This document shows positions 32,090-42,060 of a stretch of 43,837 nt of DNA, one piece after another. Source of the DNA: Schlegelella_A sp036272325 (GTDB lineage: Bacteria; Pseudomonadota; Gammaproteobacteria; Burkholderiales; Burkholderiaceae_C). The notes under the pieces were generated by a model. That model did not search any database. It was not told the origin of the DNA and saw nothing but the letters and a program-made list of their open reading frames with translations. The stretch lies in NCBI GenBank assembly GCA_036272325.1, contig DATAYY010000006.1:1-43837 (forward strand). The letters are read 5' to 3'. Made by a program: the position numbers and the translations under genes. How positions within the stretch are numbered: position 1 is the stretch's first letter; each line of letters starts with the position of its first letter.

Positions 32090-32811
32090 TCGGGCAGCTC
32101 GGCGTTGTGGTACACGGCCTGGACGTCGTCGAGGTCTTCGAGGATGTCGAGCAGCTTCTGCATCCGCTCGGCGTCGTCGCCGTGCAGTTCGACGGTGTTT
32201 TCGGGCCGCATCGTCACCTCGGCGATTTCGGGGACGAGCCGTGCGCCTTCGAGTGCCGCCTTCACGGCCTCGAAATCGGCGGGCGCCGAGAGCACCTCGA
32301 TCGAGCCGTCGTCGCCGCTGACGACGTCGTCGGCGCCGGCGTCGAGCGCTGCCGCCATGACGGCGTCCTCGCTCGCGCCGGGCGCGAACACGAACTGTCC
32401 GCAGTGGCGGAACTGGAACGAGACCGAGTTTTCGCTGCCGAGATTGCCGCCGTACTTGCTGAACGCATGGCGCACCTCGGCGACGGTGCGGACGCGGTTG
32501 TCGGTCATGCAGTCGACGATGACGGCCGCACCGCCGATGCCGTAGCCCTCGTAGCGCACCTCCTCGTAGTGCGTGCCCTCGAGGTTGCCGGTCGCCTTGT
32601 CGACGTTCTTCTTGATCGTGTCGGCCGGCATGTTCGCCGCCTTCGCCTTTTCGACCGCGAGGCGCAGGCGCGGGTTCATCGCCAGGTCGCCGCCACCGTG
32701 GCGCGCAGCGACGACGATCTCGCGGATCAGGCGCGTCCAGATCTTGCCGCGCTTCTCATCCTGACGGCCCTTGCGGTGCTGGATGTTGGCCCACTTGGAA
32801 TGACCGGCCAT
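32086..32811 (-). CDS. yebC: YebC/PmpR family protein (TACO1-like)
   Basis: 241 residues: MAGHSKWANIQHRKGRQDEK at the start, LAVEKAKAANMPADTIKKNV, EGYGIGGAAVIVDCMTDNRV and the acidic C-terminal DDAERMQKLLDILEDLDDV. The family acts as DNA-binding regulators and, as shown for bacterial members, helps ribosomes through proline stretches. It is the first gene of the long minus-strand operon; a TAGAAT -10 box lies about 46 bp upstream. Confidence 0.97.
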   Translation of the reverse strand: MAGHSKWANIQHRKGRQDEKRGKIWTRLIREIVVAARHGGGDLAMNPRLRLAVEKAKAANMPADTIKKNVDKATGNLEGTHYEEVRYEGYGIGGAAVIVDCMTDNRVRTVAEVRHAFSKYGGNLGSENSVSFQFRHCGQFVFAPGASEDAVMAAALDAGADDVVSGDDGSIEVLSAPADFEAVKAALEGARLVPEIAEVTMRPENTVELHGDDAERMQKLLDILEDLDDVQAVYHNAELPD

Positions 32812-32856
32812 GTCGGCGATGCGCTCTGCGCGTGTGTGTCCTGGGAAGCGCTCGGG

Positions 32857-32862
32857 ATTCTA
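32857..32862 (-). promoter_or_regulatory. -10 box of the yebC operon promoter
   Basis: On the minus strand the sequence reads GCCGCCTAGAATCCCG. The first 12 bases are identical to those upstream of glnS (39524-39535). TAGAAT would give a start near 32850 and a ~38-nt leader. No good -35 box is seen at 17 bp. Confidence 0.5.
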
Positions 32863-33282
32863 GGCGGCGTTCGACTCGCGCCGGTCCGCTCCCCGCAGTC
32901 GCGGGAGGAGAACGCGCTGCCGCGCCTAAACTGCTTCCTGCATTCCGACACCGACGCCCACAAGTCCGACGCTGCCGTCTACCAAACCGCCGCGCCGGCG
33001 CTGTCGATCGAGGTCGACCGTCTCCAGCTCTCCCGATGCGCTGGGTCTTGGGCGGACAGAGTTCGGCGAGGTGCAAATCCTGCCGAGCTCCGTGTTGAGC
33101 AGCCGGCGCGCTGTACCTGAACGCTCAACTTGCGAACGGCCGACGAGTTCGGTCTCAGGATTGCAGACCGCTTGCGACTTCGCGCAGATGACGTCATTCG
33201 TCGATATCGAGGATTGAGTCCGGCACGCAAGCTCCGTCGCCGTTGTCGGTGCACGGCAAAGCCGCCGTGGCGCAAGACCCGC
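32863..33282. other. intergenic stretch with no recognised gene
   Basis: About 420 bp between the yebC promoter and the end of the molybdopterin oxidoreductase gene. Open frames on both strands lack homology. A GAGGTGCAAATCCTGCC run at about 33068-33084 resembles a tRNA T arm, but no acceptor, D or anticodon stem can be fitted. Confidence 0.4.
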
Positions 33283-34089
33283 TCAGATGCCGCCGTACCA
33301 CTCGTAGCCTTCGTCTTCCCAGTAGCCGCCCTTGCCGCCACGGATGGCGGCGAAGCTCTCGATCAGCTCGATCGAGCGGATGTACTTGGCCTGCTTGTAG
33401 CCGAGCTGGCGCTCGACCCGGCAGCGCAGCGGCGCGCCGTTGCTGATCGGCAGGGGCTTGCCGTTCAGCTCGTAGGCGAGGATCGTCTGCACGTGGTGGG
33501 CGTCGTCGAGGTCGATGCTTTCGTAGTAGCGCGAGTCGCGGCCGTCGAGCGAGGGGCCGTCCATCGAGTCGTAACAGCGGAAGAGCACGAACTTCGCTTC
33601 CGGCTTCGGCTCGACCATGTCGAGGATTCCCGCCAGCTGGACGCCTTTCCATTTGCCGATGCAGCTCCAGCCCTCGACGCAATCGTGGCGCGTGATCTGC
33701 GTCCTCGACGGCATCGCGCGCAGCTGCTCGAGCGTGAATACGGCCGGCTTTGCGACCAGGCCGCCGACGGTCAGCTTGTAGTCGGCAAAGCCTGCGTCGC
33801 GCAGCGCCACGTAGTCGGCATCGCCCGGATTGAGCGAGCCGTTGCTGCGGAAGGTCTGCGCGACCCGGTCCTCGCCGAATTCCTGCGCCATCGCCGGCCG
33901 CGGCGCGACGACCCTGGCGAGCGAGTGGTTGAGGTGCTGCGCGCTCTTCAGCGTCTCGACGAACGACTCGTTCTGCGACAGCCGGTCGCAGCCGGCGAGA
34001 AACGCCGACCCTGCCGCGGCGACGGCGCCGCGCAGCAGCTGGCGGCGGTCGCGGGCACGCGCGCGCATCAGCGTGAACGTCTTTCTCAT
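33283..34089 (-). CDS. molybdopterin-dependent oxidoreductase (sulfite-oxidase/MsrP fold)
   Basis: 268 residues. The N-terminus has a twin-arginine signal (RDRRQLLRGAVAAAGSAFLA) with Cys34 in FLAGC, so it may be exported folded and lipid-anchored. The sulfite-oxidase-fold core has YKLTVGGLVAKPAVFTLEQL, ITRHDCVEGWSCIGKWKGVQ (Cys137 is the expected molybdenum ligand), LFRCYDSMDG, LAYELNGKPLPISNGAPLR and YKQAKYIRSIEL. MsrP-like enzymes reduce methionine sulfoxide or other periplasmic substrates. The gene overlaps its cytochrome b partner by 4 nt. Substrate unknown. Confidence 0.9.
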   Translation of the reverse strand: MRKTFTLMRARARDRRQLLRGAVAAAGSAFLAGCDRLSQNESFVETLKSAQHLNHSLARVVAPRPAMAQEFGEDRVAQTFRSNGSLNPGDADYVALRDAGFADYKLTVGGLVAKPAVFTLEQLRAMPSRTQITRHDCVEGWSCIGKWKGVQLAGILDMVEPKPEAKFVLFRCYDSMDGPSLDGRDSRYYESIDLDDAHHVQTILAYELNGKPLPISNGAPLRCRVERQLGYKQAKYIRSIELIESFAAIRGGKGGYWEDEGYEWYGGI

Positions 34090-34958
34090 GGCTGCACCTC
34101 CTTCTTCGCGTGCTCCTCGGGAACGACGAACCAGCCGGTGATCATCGATCGCATCTCGTTCCAGACGCCGGCGATGAAGACCTCGGCGACATGGACGACG
34201 ACGAAGAGGACAAGCCCGAACGCGGCGAGGAAATGCAAGGTGCGCGCCGACTGGCGGCCGCCGAGCAGCTCGACCCAGCCGGTGAAGACGGTGTCGAGCC
34301 GCGGCGACATCGCCAGGCCGCAAAGGACGACAAGCGGCAGCAGGCCGAAGATGACGATCAGGTAGGTGAGGCTCTGCAGCACGTTGTAGCGCGTCGCCGC
34401 ATCGCCGGTCGGGTGCTTGAACCTGGCATGGTCGACGATCGAGCGGCCGATGTTCCTCAGCTCCTCGCGCGTCGGCACCAGGTCGCGCTTCAGGTGGCGG
34501 CTGAGGATCGTGTAGAGCACGTAGGCGACGCCGTTGACGACGAACAGCCAGGCGAAGAAGAGGTGCCAGTGACGCGCCATCGCGAGCCACTGCGGGCCCG
34601 GAATCGTCGCCCACGCCGGAAAGGCGCGCGCCATCGGCTGGCCGCCGGCCGACGAGGAGAGGCCGAGCACGCCGGTGGTCGTGAACTCGGTGCCGCCGAT
34701 CCGCGTGAAGCCGACCGGCCCGTTCGGCGTGTTGCGGGCGCCGAACGAGATCCACGGCGTCGCGAACGTCGAGTCGTGGCCCCAGTAGAGCGCCGGATGG
34801 GCATTGAAGATGTTGAGGCCGCTCATCAGCAACACCGTCAGGCAGATGACGTTGATCCAGTGCATCACCCGCACCGGCAATCGATGCCGGTAGACGCGGC
34901 GCGCCGGCTGGGCGGCCACGACGACGACGTCGGCAGGCGCGGTCGCTTCGATATCCAT
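34086..34958 (-). CDS. b-type cytochrome membrane subunit (cytochrome b561 family)
   Basis: 290 residues with about four or five membrane helices. Heme-ligand candidates are H33 (RVMHWINVICLT), H130/H132 (ARHWHLFFAWLF), H242 (LHFLAAFG) and H257 (VVVHVAEVF). An extended periplasmic segment lies between helices 1 and 2 (residues ~55-125). It is the likely quinol-side electron donor to the molybdoenzyme encoded next (ATGA overlap), in the way MsrQ serves MsrP, though the sequence is of the b561/formate-dehydrogenase gamma kind, not MsrQ. Start ATG at 34958 with CAGGAGAG upstream. Confidence 0.88.
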   Translation of the reverse strand: MDIEATAPADVVVVAAQPARRVYRHRLPVRVMHWINVICLTVLLMSGLNIFNAHPALYWGHDSTFATPWISFGARNTPNGPVGFTRIGGTEFTTTGVLGLSSSAGGQPMARAFPAWATIPGPQWLAMARHWHLFFAWLFVVNGVAYVLYTILSRHLKRDLVPTREELRNIGRSIVDHARFKHPTGDAATRYNVLQSLTYLIVIFGLLPLVVLCGLAMSPRLDTVFTGWVELLGGRQSARTLHFLAAFGLVLFVVVHVAEVFIAGVWNEMRSMITGWFVVPEEHAKKEVQP

Positions 34959-35032
34959 GCGCAAGCTCTCCTGGTGTCCTGTCGTTGCAGTCGGCTCGGC
35001 ACGGCCGACCCTTACAGCGCGCCTCGCCGCGG

Positions 35033-36874
35033 TTACGGGACGGCGGTCATGCGCGCCACCGGGCGGGTCAGGATACGCGCCTCGTGCTCGACCGCGCCGA
35101 CGATGCCGTTGGCGGCGAAGCTCGCCGGCACCTCGGGCTCGAGGGCGAAGACGGCGAGATTGGCGAGCGGCTGCTCGAGCGAGACGTAGTAGCTGCCGGC
35201 GCCGACGTCGAGCAGCGTCGGCAGCGTCTGCACCTTGAGCCGCATCGCCGTGCCCGCGTTCGCCGCCGCGCCTTCGGCTGCGCCTGCCGGCTCGCGGCCG
35301 GTCTCGCGATAGCTTTCGCCGCGCAGCTCGCCGTCCTCGGCGAGCTGCTGCACCTCGATGCCGAGCAGGCGCAACCGCTGCACCGCGTCGCCCTCGCTCT
35401 GCGACAGCCAGTAGCCACACGGCCGCGGCCGCGTCTTCAGCGGCCGCAGCTGCAGCGCCGACTGCCAGGCGACGGTGAGCCCCCGGACGTCGCCGGTCGT
35501 TGCGTCGAGCATCGACGTTGCGTACTCGCTCGGCGTCGGCGCCGCCTCGAGGACGACCTCGCCGCGGCAGGCGAGCGACGCCGTCTCGCGCTCGACGAAC
35601 TGGCGCAGCTTGACGAGATCGTCGGCGTGCCTGGCGGCGCTCGTCAGCACGTTGGCAACGGCGACGACGTGCGTCTGCACGCGCCGCTTGAGGTCGACGC
35701 GGCCCATGCCGCCGCCGCGCGTCTCGACCAGCAGACTCACCGTATTGCGCAGGCCGCCGGCGTTGCGGCCGACCTGCGGGGCGACGCTGCCCATCGTCAG
35801 CGTCCTGTCGGCAGGGTCGATCGAGACGGTCGAGTACCAGTCGTTGCTGAAGCCGGCGCTGCGGAGGCCCGCGACGAGCGGCAGGCGGAACCATTCCTCC
35901 GCCGCCTTGGTGATGAACGGCGGCAGATTGGCGACCGTCGCGTACTGCAGCAGCGCGTCGAAACGCTGGACGCCGCCGAACTTGGCAGTGAAGGCGGGGC
36001 TGACCGGGTATTCGTGCAGGTCGAGGATGACGATCGGCGAGACCTGCACGAGCAGCTGCGCGATCGCGCGCGCCTCGGGTGTCTGCAGCAGGAGGTGGTC
36101 GCGATTGACGTCGGTGCCGTCGGCGGCGCCGCGCGTGAACGCTGCCGCGCCGTCGGGATTCGCGCGTGGCAGGACGACGACGTCGACGTGGTCGAGGATG
36201 GCGGCGAATCGCCCGGCGGCGAGGTCCTGTGCGACGGCGATCAGCGCCTCGGTGCCGGCGGGCTCGTCGCCGTGCTGGCCGGCGAGGAGAACGACGGTCG
36301 GCCGCCGCGCCGGCGTCGACCCGGCGACGGCGGGCGTCGACGCCGCGAGCGCCGGCGCGGCGAGCGCGGCCGGCCTGCTGAACGCCAGCGCTTCGATCGG
36401 CTCGCCGCCCTGCGAGGCGCCGAGCGAGAGCACGGTGACCCCGGTCGCGTTCTCGCCGAGCGTCGCGCTGCGCTCGAGGCCGCGCACGATCGCATGCAGC
36501 TCGGCGTTGGTCGTGAAGGTCGTGCGGCCGGGCTCGAACGCCGGTGTCCCGAAGCTCACCGCCGGCTCGGGGAAGCGCGCGGCGATCGCCGGCGCAACGC
36601 TCGGCGACGGCAACGGCGCGATGGCAACCGGCGGCGCCGGCCGCACCGCCAGCGCGGTCGCGGTCGGCGGGCTCGATGCCGTCGCTGCCGCCGCACCCAC
36701 GACCGGCGCCGACGCCGTCGGCGGCGGCCGGTTGGCAGTGACTTGTGTCGGCGGCGGCGTCGAACGCATCGACGACGGCAGGTAGCGCTGCGACGTCGCG
36801 CACGCGCAGAGCATCGCGCACGCCAGCATGGCTGCAGGGCAGCAACCTGCGAGCGAGCGAGCGAACCGGGTCAT
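35033..36874 (-). CDS. M14-family zinc metallocarboxypeptidase-like lipoprotein
   Basis: 613 residues. Signal peptide with lipobox LCAC (Cys25), then a ~90-residue Pro/Ala/Thr-rich spacer. The peptidase domain follows, with zinc ligands H201 and E204 (AGQHGDEPAG), NPDG (239-242), DVNRDH (255-260; substrate Arg) and H287 (LDLHEYP), and a later VETRGGGMG holding the probable catalytic Glu. The last ~150 residues are a separate domain of unknown role. M14 lipoproteins of this kind trim peptides, often of peptidoglycan. GGAGGAG six bases before the ATG fixes the start. It is divergent from a LytS-type kinase. Confidence 0.88.
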   Translation of the reverse strand: MTRFARSLAGCCPAAMLACAMLCACATSQRYLPSSMRSTPPPTQVTANRPPPTASAPVVGAAAATASSPPTATALAVRPAPPVAIAPLPSPSVAPAIAARFPEPAVSFGTPAFEPGRTTFTTNAELHAIVRGLERSATLGENATGVTVLSLGASQGGEPIEALAFSRPAALAAPALAASTPAVAGSTPARRPTVVLLAGQHGDEPAGTEALIAVAQDLAAGRFAAILDHVDVVVLPRANPDGAAAFTRGAADGTDVNRDHLLLQTPEARAIAQLLVQVSPIVILDLHEYPVSPAFTAKFGGVQRFDALLQYATVANLPPFITKAAEEWFRLPLVAGLRSAGFSNDWYSTVSIDPADRTLTMGSVAPQVGRNAGGLRNTVSLLVETRGGGMGRVDLKRRVQTHVVAVANVLTSAARHADDLVKLRQFVERETASLACRGEVVLEAAPTPSEYATSMLDATTGDVRGLTVAWQSALQLRPLKTRPRPCGYWLSQSEGDAVQRLRLLGIEVQQLAEDGELRGESYRETGREPAGAAEGAAANAGTAMRLKVQTLPTLLDVGAGSYYVSLEQPLANLAVFALEPEVPASFAANGIVGAVEHEARILTRPVARMTAVP

Positions 36875-37009
36875 CCAGATCTCCTCCGCACGGCGGTGCG
36901 TCTGCGGCCAATATAGCCGTGCCCGTTTCCACCCGCGCCGGCGCCGCGGCGGTTGGCGACCACGGCTTGCAGCCCGTCGCAGCGCGCCCGGGCAAGGGTG
37001 CGATTCGCC

Positions 37010-37015
37010 CAGAAT
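37010..37015 (+). promoter_or_regulatory. -10 box of a probable leaderless promoter for the kinase gene
   Basis: CAGAAT is followed by CGCGCC and then ATG. The expected transcription start (seven bases after the box) is the A of the start codon at 37022. No Shine-Dalgarno sequence is present. The same arrangement precedes the gene at 42061. Confidence 0.45.
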
Positions 37016-37021
37016 CGCGCC

Positions 37022-38173
37022 ATGGCAGCGCCACCGGCCGATCCCCAGCCCGCATGGCGCAACATCGTGCTGCGCTTCGCCTCGCGGGGGCTGCGCGTCG
37101 AGTCCATCGCGCTGGTCTTCGCTGCGTGCCTCTGGGCGCTCTTTCCGCACTCGTTCTGGGAGACAGTCCTCTATTCACTCTGCATCTCGACAATGTGCTG
37201 GCTGTTCATCGAAGCCGGCCGCGCCGCCGCTGCCGCACATCGGCCCTCGCTCGTTCCCGGCGAGCGGCGCGGCGGCTGGCCCGGCTGGAGCTGGATGCTC
37301 GTCATCGTCGCCGTCGGCAGCATCCTCGGCTACGCCGCGGGCAACGCGATCGCCAACGCGCTGACCGGCAACCACTCCCCAGGCCCGTTCGATGCCCAGC
37401 CGCGGCAGACGCTGGCGCTGCTCGTGATGTCGCTCGCGCCGGCGCTGACGATCACGTACTTCTTCCAGTCGCGCTCGATCATCGCCCACCAGCGCGAGCA
37501 GGTGGAGCGCGCCGAGCGGCAGGCCGCCGAGCAACAGCTGAAGCTCCTCGAGTCGCAGCTCGAGCCGCACATGCTCTTCAACACGCTCGCCAACCTGCGG
37601 GCGCTGATCGCGGTCGAGCCTGCGCGCGCGCAGGCAATGCTCGACCGCCTGATCGCGTTCCTGCGCGCCTCGCTCGCCGGCTCGCGCAGCGACTCGCAGT
37701 CGCTCGCGGCCGAATTCGCGCGGCTGCGCGACTACCTCGCGCTGATGGAGGTGCGCATGGGCGACCGGCTGGCGACGAGTTTCACGCTGCCCGGCGATCT
37801 GGCGACGGCGCAGGTTCCGCCGCTGCTGCTGCAGCCGCTCGTCGAGAACAGCATCCGCCACGGTCTCGAACCCCAGCGCCACGGCGGCCGGATCGACATT
37901 GCGGCGGCGCGCGACGGCGAAGCGCTCGTCGTCACGGTGCGCGACACCGGCGCCGGCGCCAGCGCCGTCGCGCCGGCGCCCGGCGGCGGCTTCGGCCTCG
38001 ACCACGTGCGCGAGCGGCTCGCCACGCTGTACGGCAGCGCATCGTCGTTCACTTTGGCGCCGGCAGCCGATGGCGGCGGCGGCATGATCGCGACGGTCCG
38101 CCTGCCGCTCGCGACCGAGCCGACGGCAACCGCCCTCGCCCCGAGCGCGACGACATGCAGCCGCGGGCGCTGA
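37022..38173 (+). CDS. LytS/YehU-type sensor histidine kinase
   Basis: 383 residues. Four hydrophobic segments (about 28-42, 48-64, 90-113, 131-149) form the membrane sensor; a short coiled linker follows. The His_kinase domain has LLESQLEPHMLFNTLANLRA with phospho-acceptor H183 (the usual QPHFLFN is EPHMLFN here). The ATP-binding N box is LLLQPLVENSIRHGL and the G box GGGFGLDHVRERL. The signal is unknown. ATG at 37022 is used; the frame extends 23 codons upstream without homology. The 3' end overlaps the response regulator gene by 19 nt. Confidence 0.92.
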   Translation: MAAPPADPQPAWRNIVLRFASRGLRVESIALVFAACLWALFPHSFWETVLYSLCISTMCWLFIEAGRAAAAAHRPSLVPGERRGGWPGWSWMLVIVAVGSILGYAAGNAIANALTGNHSPGPFDAQPRQTLALLVMSLAPALTITYFFQSRSIIAHQREQVERAERQAAEQQLKLLESQLEPHMLFNTLANLRALIAVEPARAQAMLDRLIAFLRASLAGSRSDSQSLAAEFARLRDYLALMEVRMGDRLATSFTLPGDLATAQVPPLLLQPLVENSIRHGLEPQRHGGRIDIAAARDGEALVVTVRDTGAGASAVAPAPGGGFGLDHVRERLATLYGSASSFTLAPAADGGGGMIATVRLPLATEPTATALAPSATTCSRGR

Positions 38174-38958
38174 TCGCCGAAGACGAGCCGCTGCTCGCCG
38201 CCGAGCTGCGGGCCGCGCTGGCCGCGGCGTGGCCCGAGCTCGAGATCGTCGCCGTCGCCGGCGACGGCGAGAGCGCGCTCGAGCGAACACTCGCGCTGCG
38301 ACCCGACGTCTGCTTCCTCGATATCCGGATGCCCGAGATGAGCGGGCTCGAGGTCGCGCAGGCGCTCGCCGAGGACTGGCGCGACGACGCCGGCGCGTTC
38401 CCGCTCGTCGTCTTCGTCAGCGCCTACGACCGCTACGCGCTCGAGGCGTTCGAGCACGCCGCGTTCGACTACGTGCTGAAGCCGGTCGACGCGGCGCGCC
38501 TCGCCCGCACCTGCGCGCGCCTGCGCGACGCGATCGCGGCCCGCAGCGGCGCGGCGGCGAGCGTCGCCGGAGCGGTCGAGCAGTTGCGCGCGTTGCTCGC
38601 CGGCACGCCGGGAGCGCCGAAGGTCGCGGTCGAGCCGCTGCGCGTCATCCAGGCGGGAATCGGCACCACGATCCACATGGTGCCGGTCGACGAGGTCATC
38701 TACTTCGAGGCCGCCGACAAGTACGTCCGCGTCGTCACCGCCGAGCGCGAGCATCTGGTGCGCGTCTCGTTGCGCGACCTGATGCCGCGGCTCGATCCGG
38801 CGCGCTTCTGGCAGGTCCATCGCGGCGCGGTCGTCCGCGTCGATGCGATCGCGACCGCCGAGCGCAGCGAAACCGGGCGGGTCACGCTGGCCCTGCGCGG
38901 CCGCAGCGAACGGCTGACGGTGAGCCGCTTCTACGCACCACTCTTCAAGTCGATGTAG
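38155..38958 (+). CDS. LytR/AlgR-type response regulator (receiver + LytTR)
   Basis: 267 residues. Receiver domain 1-120: acidic pair in AEDEP, phospho-acceptor D56 in CFLDIRMPEMSG, conserved Lys in YVLKPVD. LytTR DNA-binding domain about 165-265: VDEVIYFEAADKYVRVVTAE, then VRVSLRDLMPRLDPARFWQV, HRGAVVRVDAI. It acts with the kinase just upstream. Targets are unknown; the divergent M14 lipoprotein gene is the nearest candidate. Its stop lies 9 bp from the convergent gene. Confidence 0.95.
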   Translation: MQPRALIAEDEPLLAAELRAALAAAWPELEIVAVAGDGESALERTLALRPDVCFLDIRMPEMSGLEVAQALAEDWRDDAGAFPLVVFVSAYDRYALEAFEHAAFDYVLKPVDAARLARTCARLRDAIAARSGAAASVAGAVEQLRALLAGTPGAPKVAVEPLRVIQAGIGTTIHMVPVDEVIYFEAADKYVRVVTAEREHLVRVSLRDLMPRLDPARFWQVHRGAVVRVDAIATAERSETGRVTLALRGRSERLTVSRFYAPLFKSM

Positions 38959-38967
38959 GCCGCCGAT

Positions 38968-39366
38968 TCAGCGACGGTGGTCGACTTCGTGGTGGACGCG
39001 GTCGTCGCGGTCCCAGCCGCGCCGATCCCAGTCGCGCCGATCCCAGTCGCGCTGCGCCGGCGCCCAGCGCACCGGCGGCGCCCACGCGCGATAGCGCGCG
39101 CCGACGACGACCGGCGGATAGAAGCCGACCCGCGGCACGAAGGTCGGATCGACGTACGGCTGGTCGTAGACGTACGGCGCCGGCGCGTAGACCGGCGCGG
39201 GCGCATACGCGATCGGCGCCGGAGCCCAGGCCGGGCCGCCCGAGATGTAGCTCGCGACCGGCGGGACGTTGATGCCGATCGACCAGTTGACGTTGGCCGC
39301 TTCGGCGGCAGAGGCGGCGAACAGCGTCACCGCGGCCGCAGAGGCGAGAACGAGGAAGCGTTTCAT
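38968..39366 (-). CDS. secreted Pro/Tyr-rich protein with DWDRR repeats
   Basis: 132 residues: signal peptide cleaved near AEA-A (residue 23), then VNWSIGINVPPVASYIS, a Pro/Ala/Tyr segment (APAPIAYAPAPVYAPAPYVY) and an aromatic part with RYRAWAPPVRW. It ends in a charged tail with three copies of R-D/G-W-D-R. Such small periplasmic proteins are common in betaproteobacteria and have no known job. The start ATG at 39366 is preceded by GAAAG. The tail is encoded by a 15-bp tandem repeat. Confidence 0.75.
   Translation of the reverse strand: MKRFLVLASAAAVTLFAASAAEAANVNWSIGINVPPVASYISGGPAWAPAPIAYAPAPVYAPAPYVYDQPYVDPTFVPRVGFYPPVVVGARYRAWAPPVRWAPAQRDWDRRDWDRRGWDRDDRVHHEVDHRR
39011..39055. repeat. 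15-bp tandem repeat, three copies
   Basis: The units are TCCCAGCCGCGCCGA (39011), TCCCAGTCGCGCCGA (39026) and TCCCAGTCGCGCTGC (39041). On the minus strand they encode the repeated pentapeptide RDWDR/RGWDR. Repeat length is a multiple of three, so copy-number change would keep frame. Confidence 0.8.
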
Positions 39367-39529
39367 GGCTGTCTTTCCGGCGGCGCACGCGACGGTGCGT
39401 GCATGAACAGACAACGGCCGTCACCGGGCTGTGCGTTGACGCTCGCGGATTGCGAAAGGTAAAGCTTTGCTGCTCGACGGCCGCCGCGCGGTCACGCCCT
39501 GGTGCCGCGAAGCGCACGCGAGCGCCGCC

Positions 39530-39535
39530 TAGAAT
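39530..39535 (+). promoter_or_regulatory. -10 box of glnS promoter
   Basis: GCCGCCTAGAATCGCGCC: TAGAAT would start transcription near 39542, giving a ~19-nt leader with no clear Shine-Dalgarno. The 12-mer GCCGCCTAGAAT is shared with the yebC promoter region. Confidence 0.5.
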
Positions 39536-39560
39536 CGCGCCTCCCGCCCCGCTTCGACGC

Positions 39561-41369
<1,809 letters not shown>

Positions 41370-41381
41370 CGCCCGGTCAAC

Positions 41382-41978
41382 CTACATCGGCGGCGTGAAG
41401 CCGTTGCGGCCGGCGGTCGCGCGCAGCGCCGTCGGCTTGCCGTCGCGCATCTGCGCCGTGACCAGCACCTTCGCTCCCGGTACCAGCAGCGAGCGGTCGG
41501 CAGGCTTGAGCGTGACGACCGGGATGCCTTCGGGAACGACGATCGTCTTGGTGCCGTCCTTGTAGTGCAGCGTCATCGTCCGGCCCTTCGCGGCGGGCGC
41601 GACGCTCGTGACGGTCGCGTTGGTCATGGTCGAGCCGGGCTGCAGATCCCACTGCGAGTGGCCTTCGCCGGTGCCGCGCATCGCCTCGGGAAAGACGAGC
41701 ACCTCGAGCGCCGAGAGCGAGCCGTCGGCGCCGGGCAGCGCCGCCGTGCCGACGAAGGTGCCCGACTGGATCATCGCCGGATCGACCGGCAGCACCTCGC
41801 TGACGGCGAAGTTGTCGGCGAGCGCGAGCGTCATCGTCTCGCCGCTGCGTTCCTTGAGGACGATCGATGTCGCATCGATCTTCTCGATCGTGCCGCGCAG
41901 GCGCATCGTCGGCGCCGTCGATTGGGCGACTGCAGCGGCGCTGAACAGCGTGAGCGAAAGCAAAAGGGCTTTTTTCAT
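41382..41978 (-). CDS. secreted protein of unknown function
   Basis: 198 residues: signal peptide MKKALLLSLTLFSAAAVAQ, then two similar OB-like halves. The first (about 25-60, MRLRGTIEKIDATSIVLKER) has the GxIxxIDxxSIxLK pattern seen in DUF5666-type proteins. The second (about 120-185) has NATVTSVAPAAKGRTMTLHY and AKVLVTAQMRDGKPTALRA. Function unknown. AGGAG seven bases before the ATG fixes the start. It ends 12 bp from the glnS stop, tail to tail, and is divergent from the S10 peptidase gene. Confidence 0.75.
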   Translation of the reverse strand: MKKALLLSLTLFSAAAVAQSTAPTMRLRGTIEKIDATSIVLKERSGETMTLALADNFAVSEVLPVDPAMIQSGTFVGTAALPGADGSLSALEVLVFPEAMRGTGEGHSQWDLQPGSTMTNATVTSVAPAAKGRTMTLHYKDGTKTIVVPEGIPVVTLKPADRSLLVPGAKVLVTAQMRDGKPTALRATAGRNGFTPPM

Positions 41979-42048
41979 GGCGGCTCCTGGCCGGCGGTGC
42001 GGGGCCGACCCTTGTAGCGCATCCGACGCGGCCGCGCATTCGATCGCC

Positions 42049-42054
42049 GAGAAT
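42049..42054 (+). promoter_or_regulatory. -10 box of a probable leaderless promoter for the S10 peptidase
   Basis: GAGAAT, then CGGCCC, then ATG at 42061. The seven-base spacing puts the transcription start on the A of ATG, as at 37010-37022. No ribosome site is visible. Confidence 0.45.
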
Positions 42055-42060
42055 CGGCCC

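Noticed and set aside
33050..33090. tRNA-like T arm in the intergenic region
   Set aside because: GAGGTGCAAATCCTGCC resembles a T arm but no other arms can be folded around it.
34086..37193. A 1035-codon minus-strand open frame spanning the cytochrome b and M14 peptidase genes
   Set aside because: Only its last 290 codons (cytochrome b) have homology; upstream it is an Arg/Ala-rich shadow of the M14 gene in another frame, a known effect of high GC.
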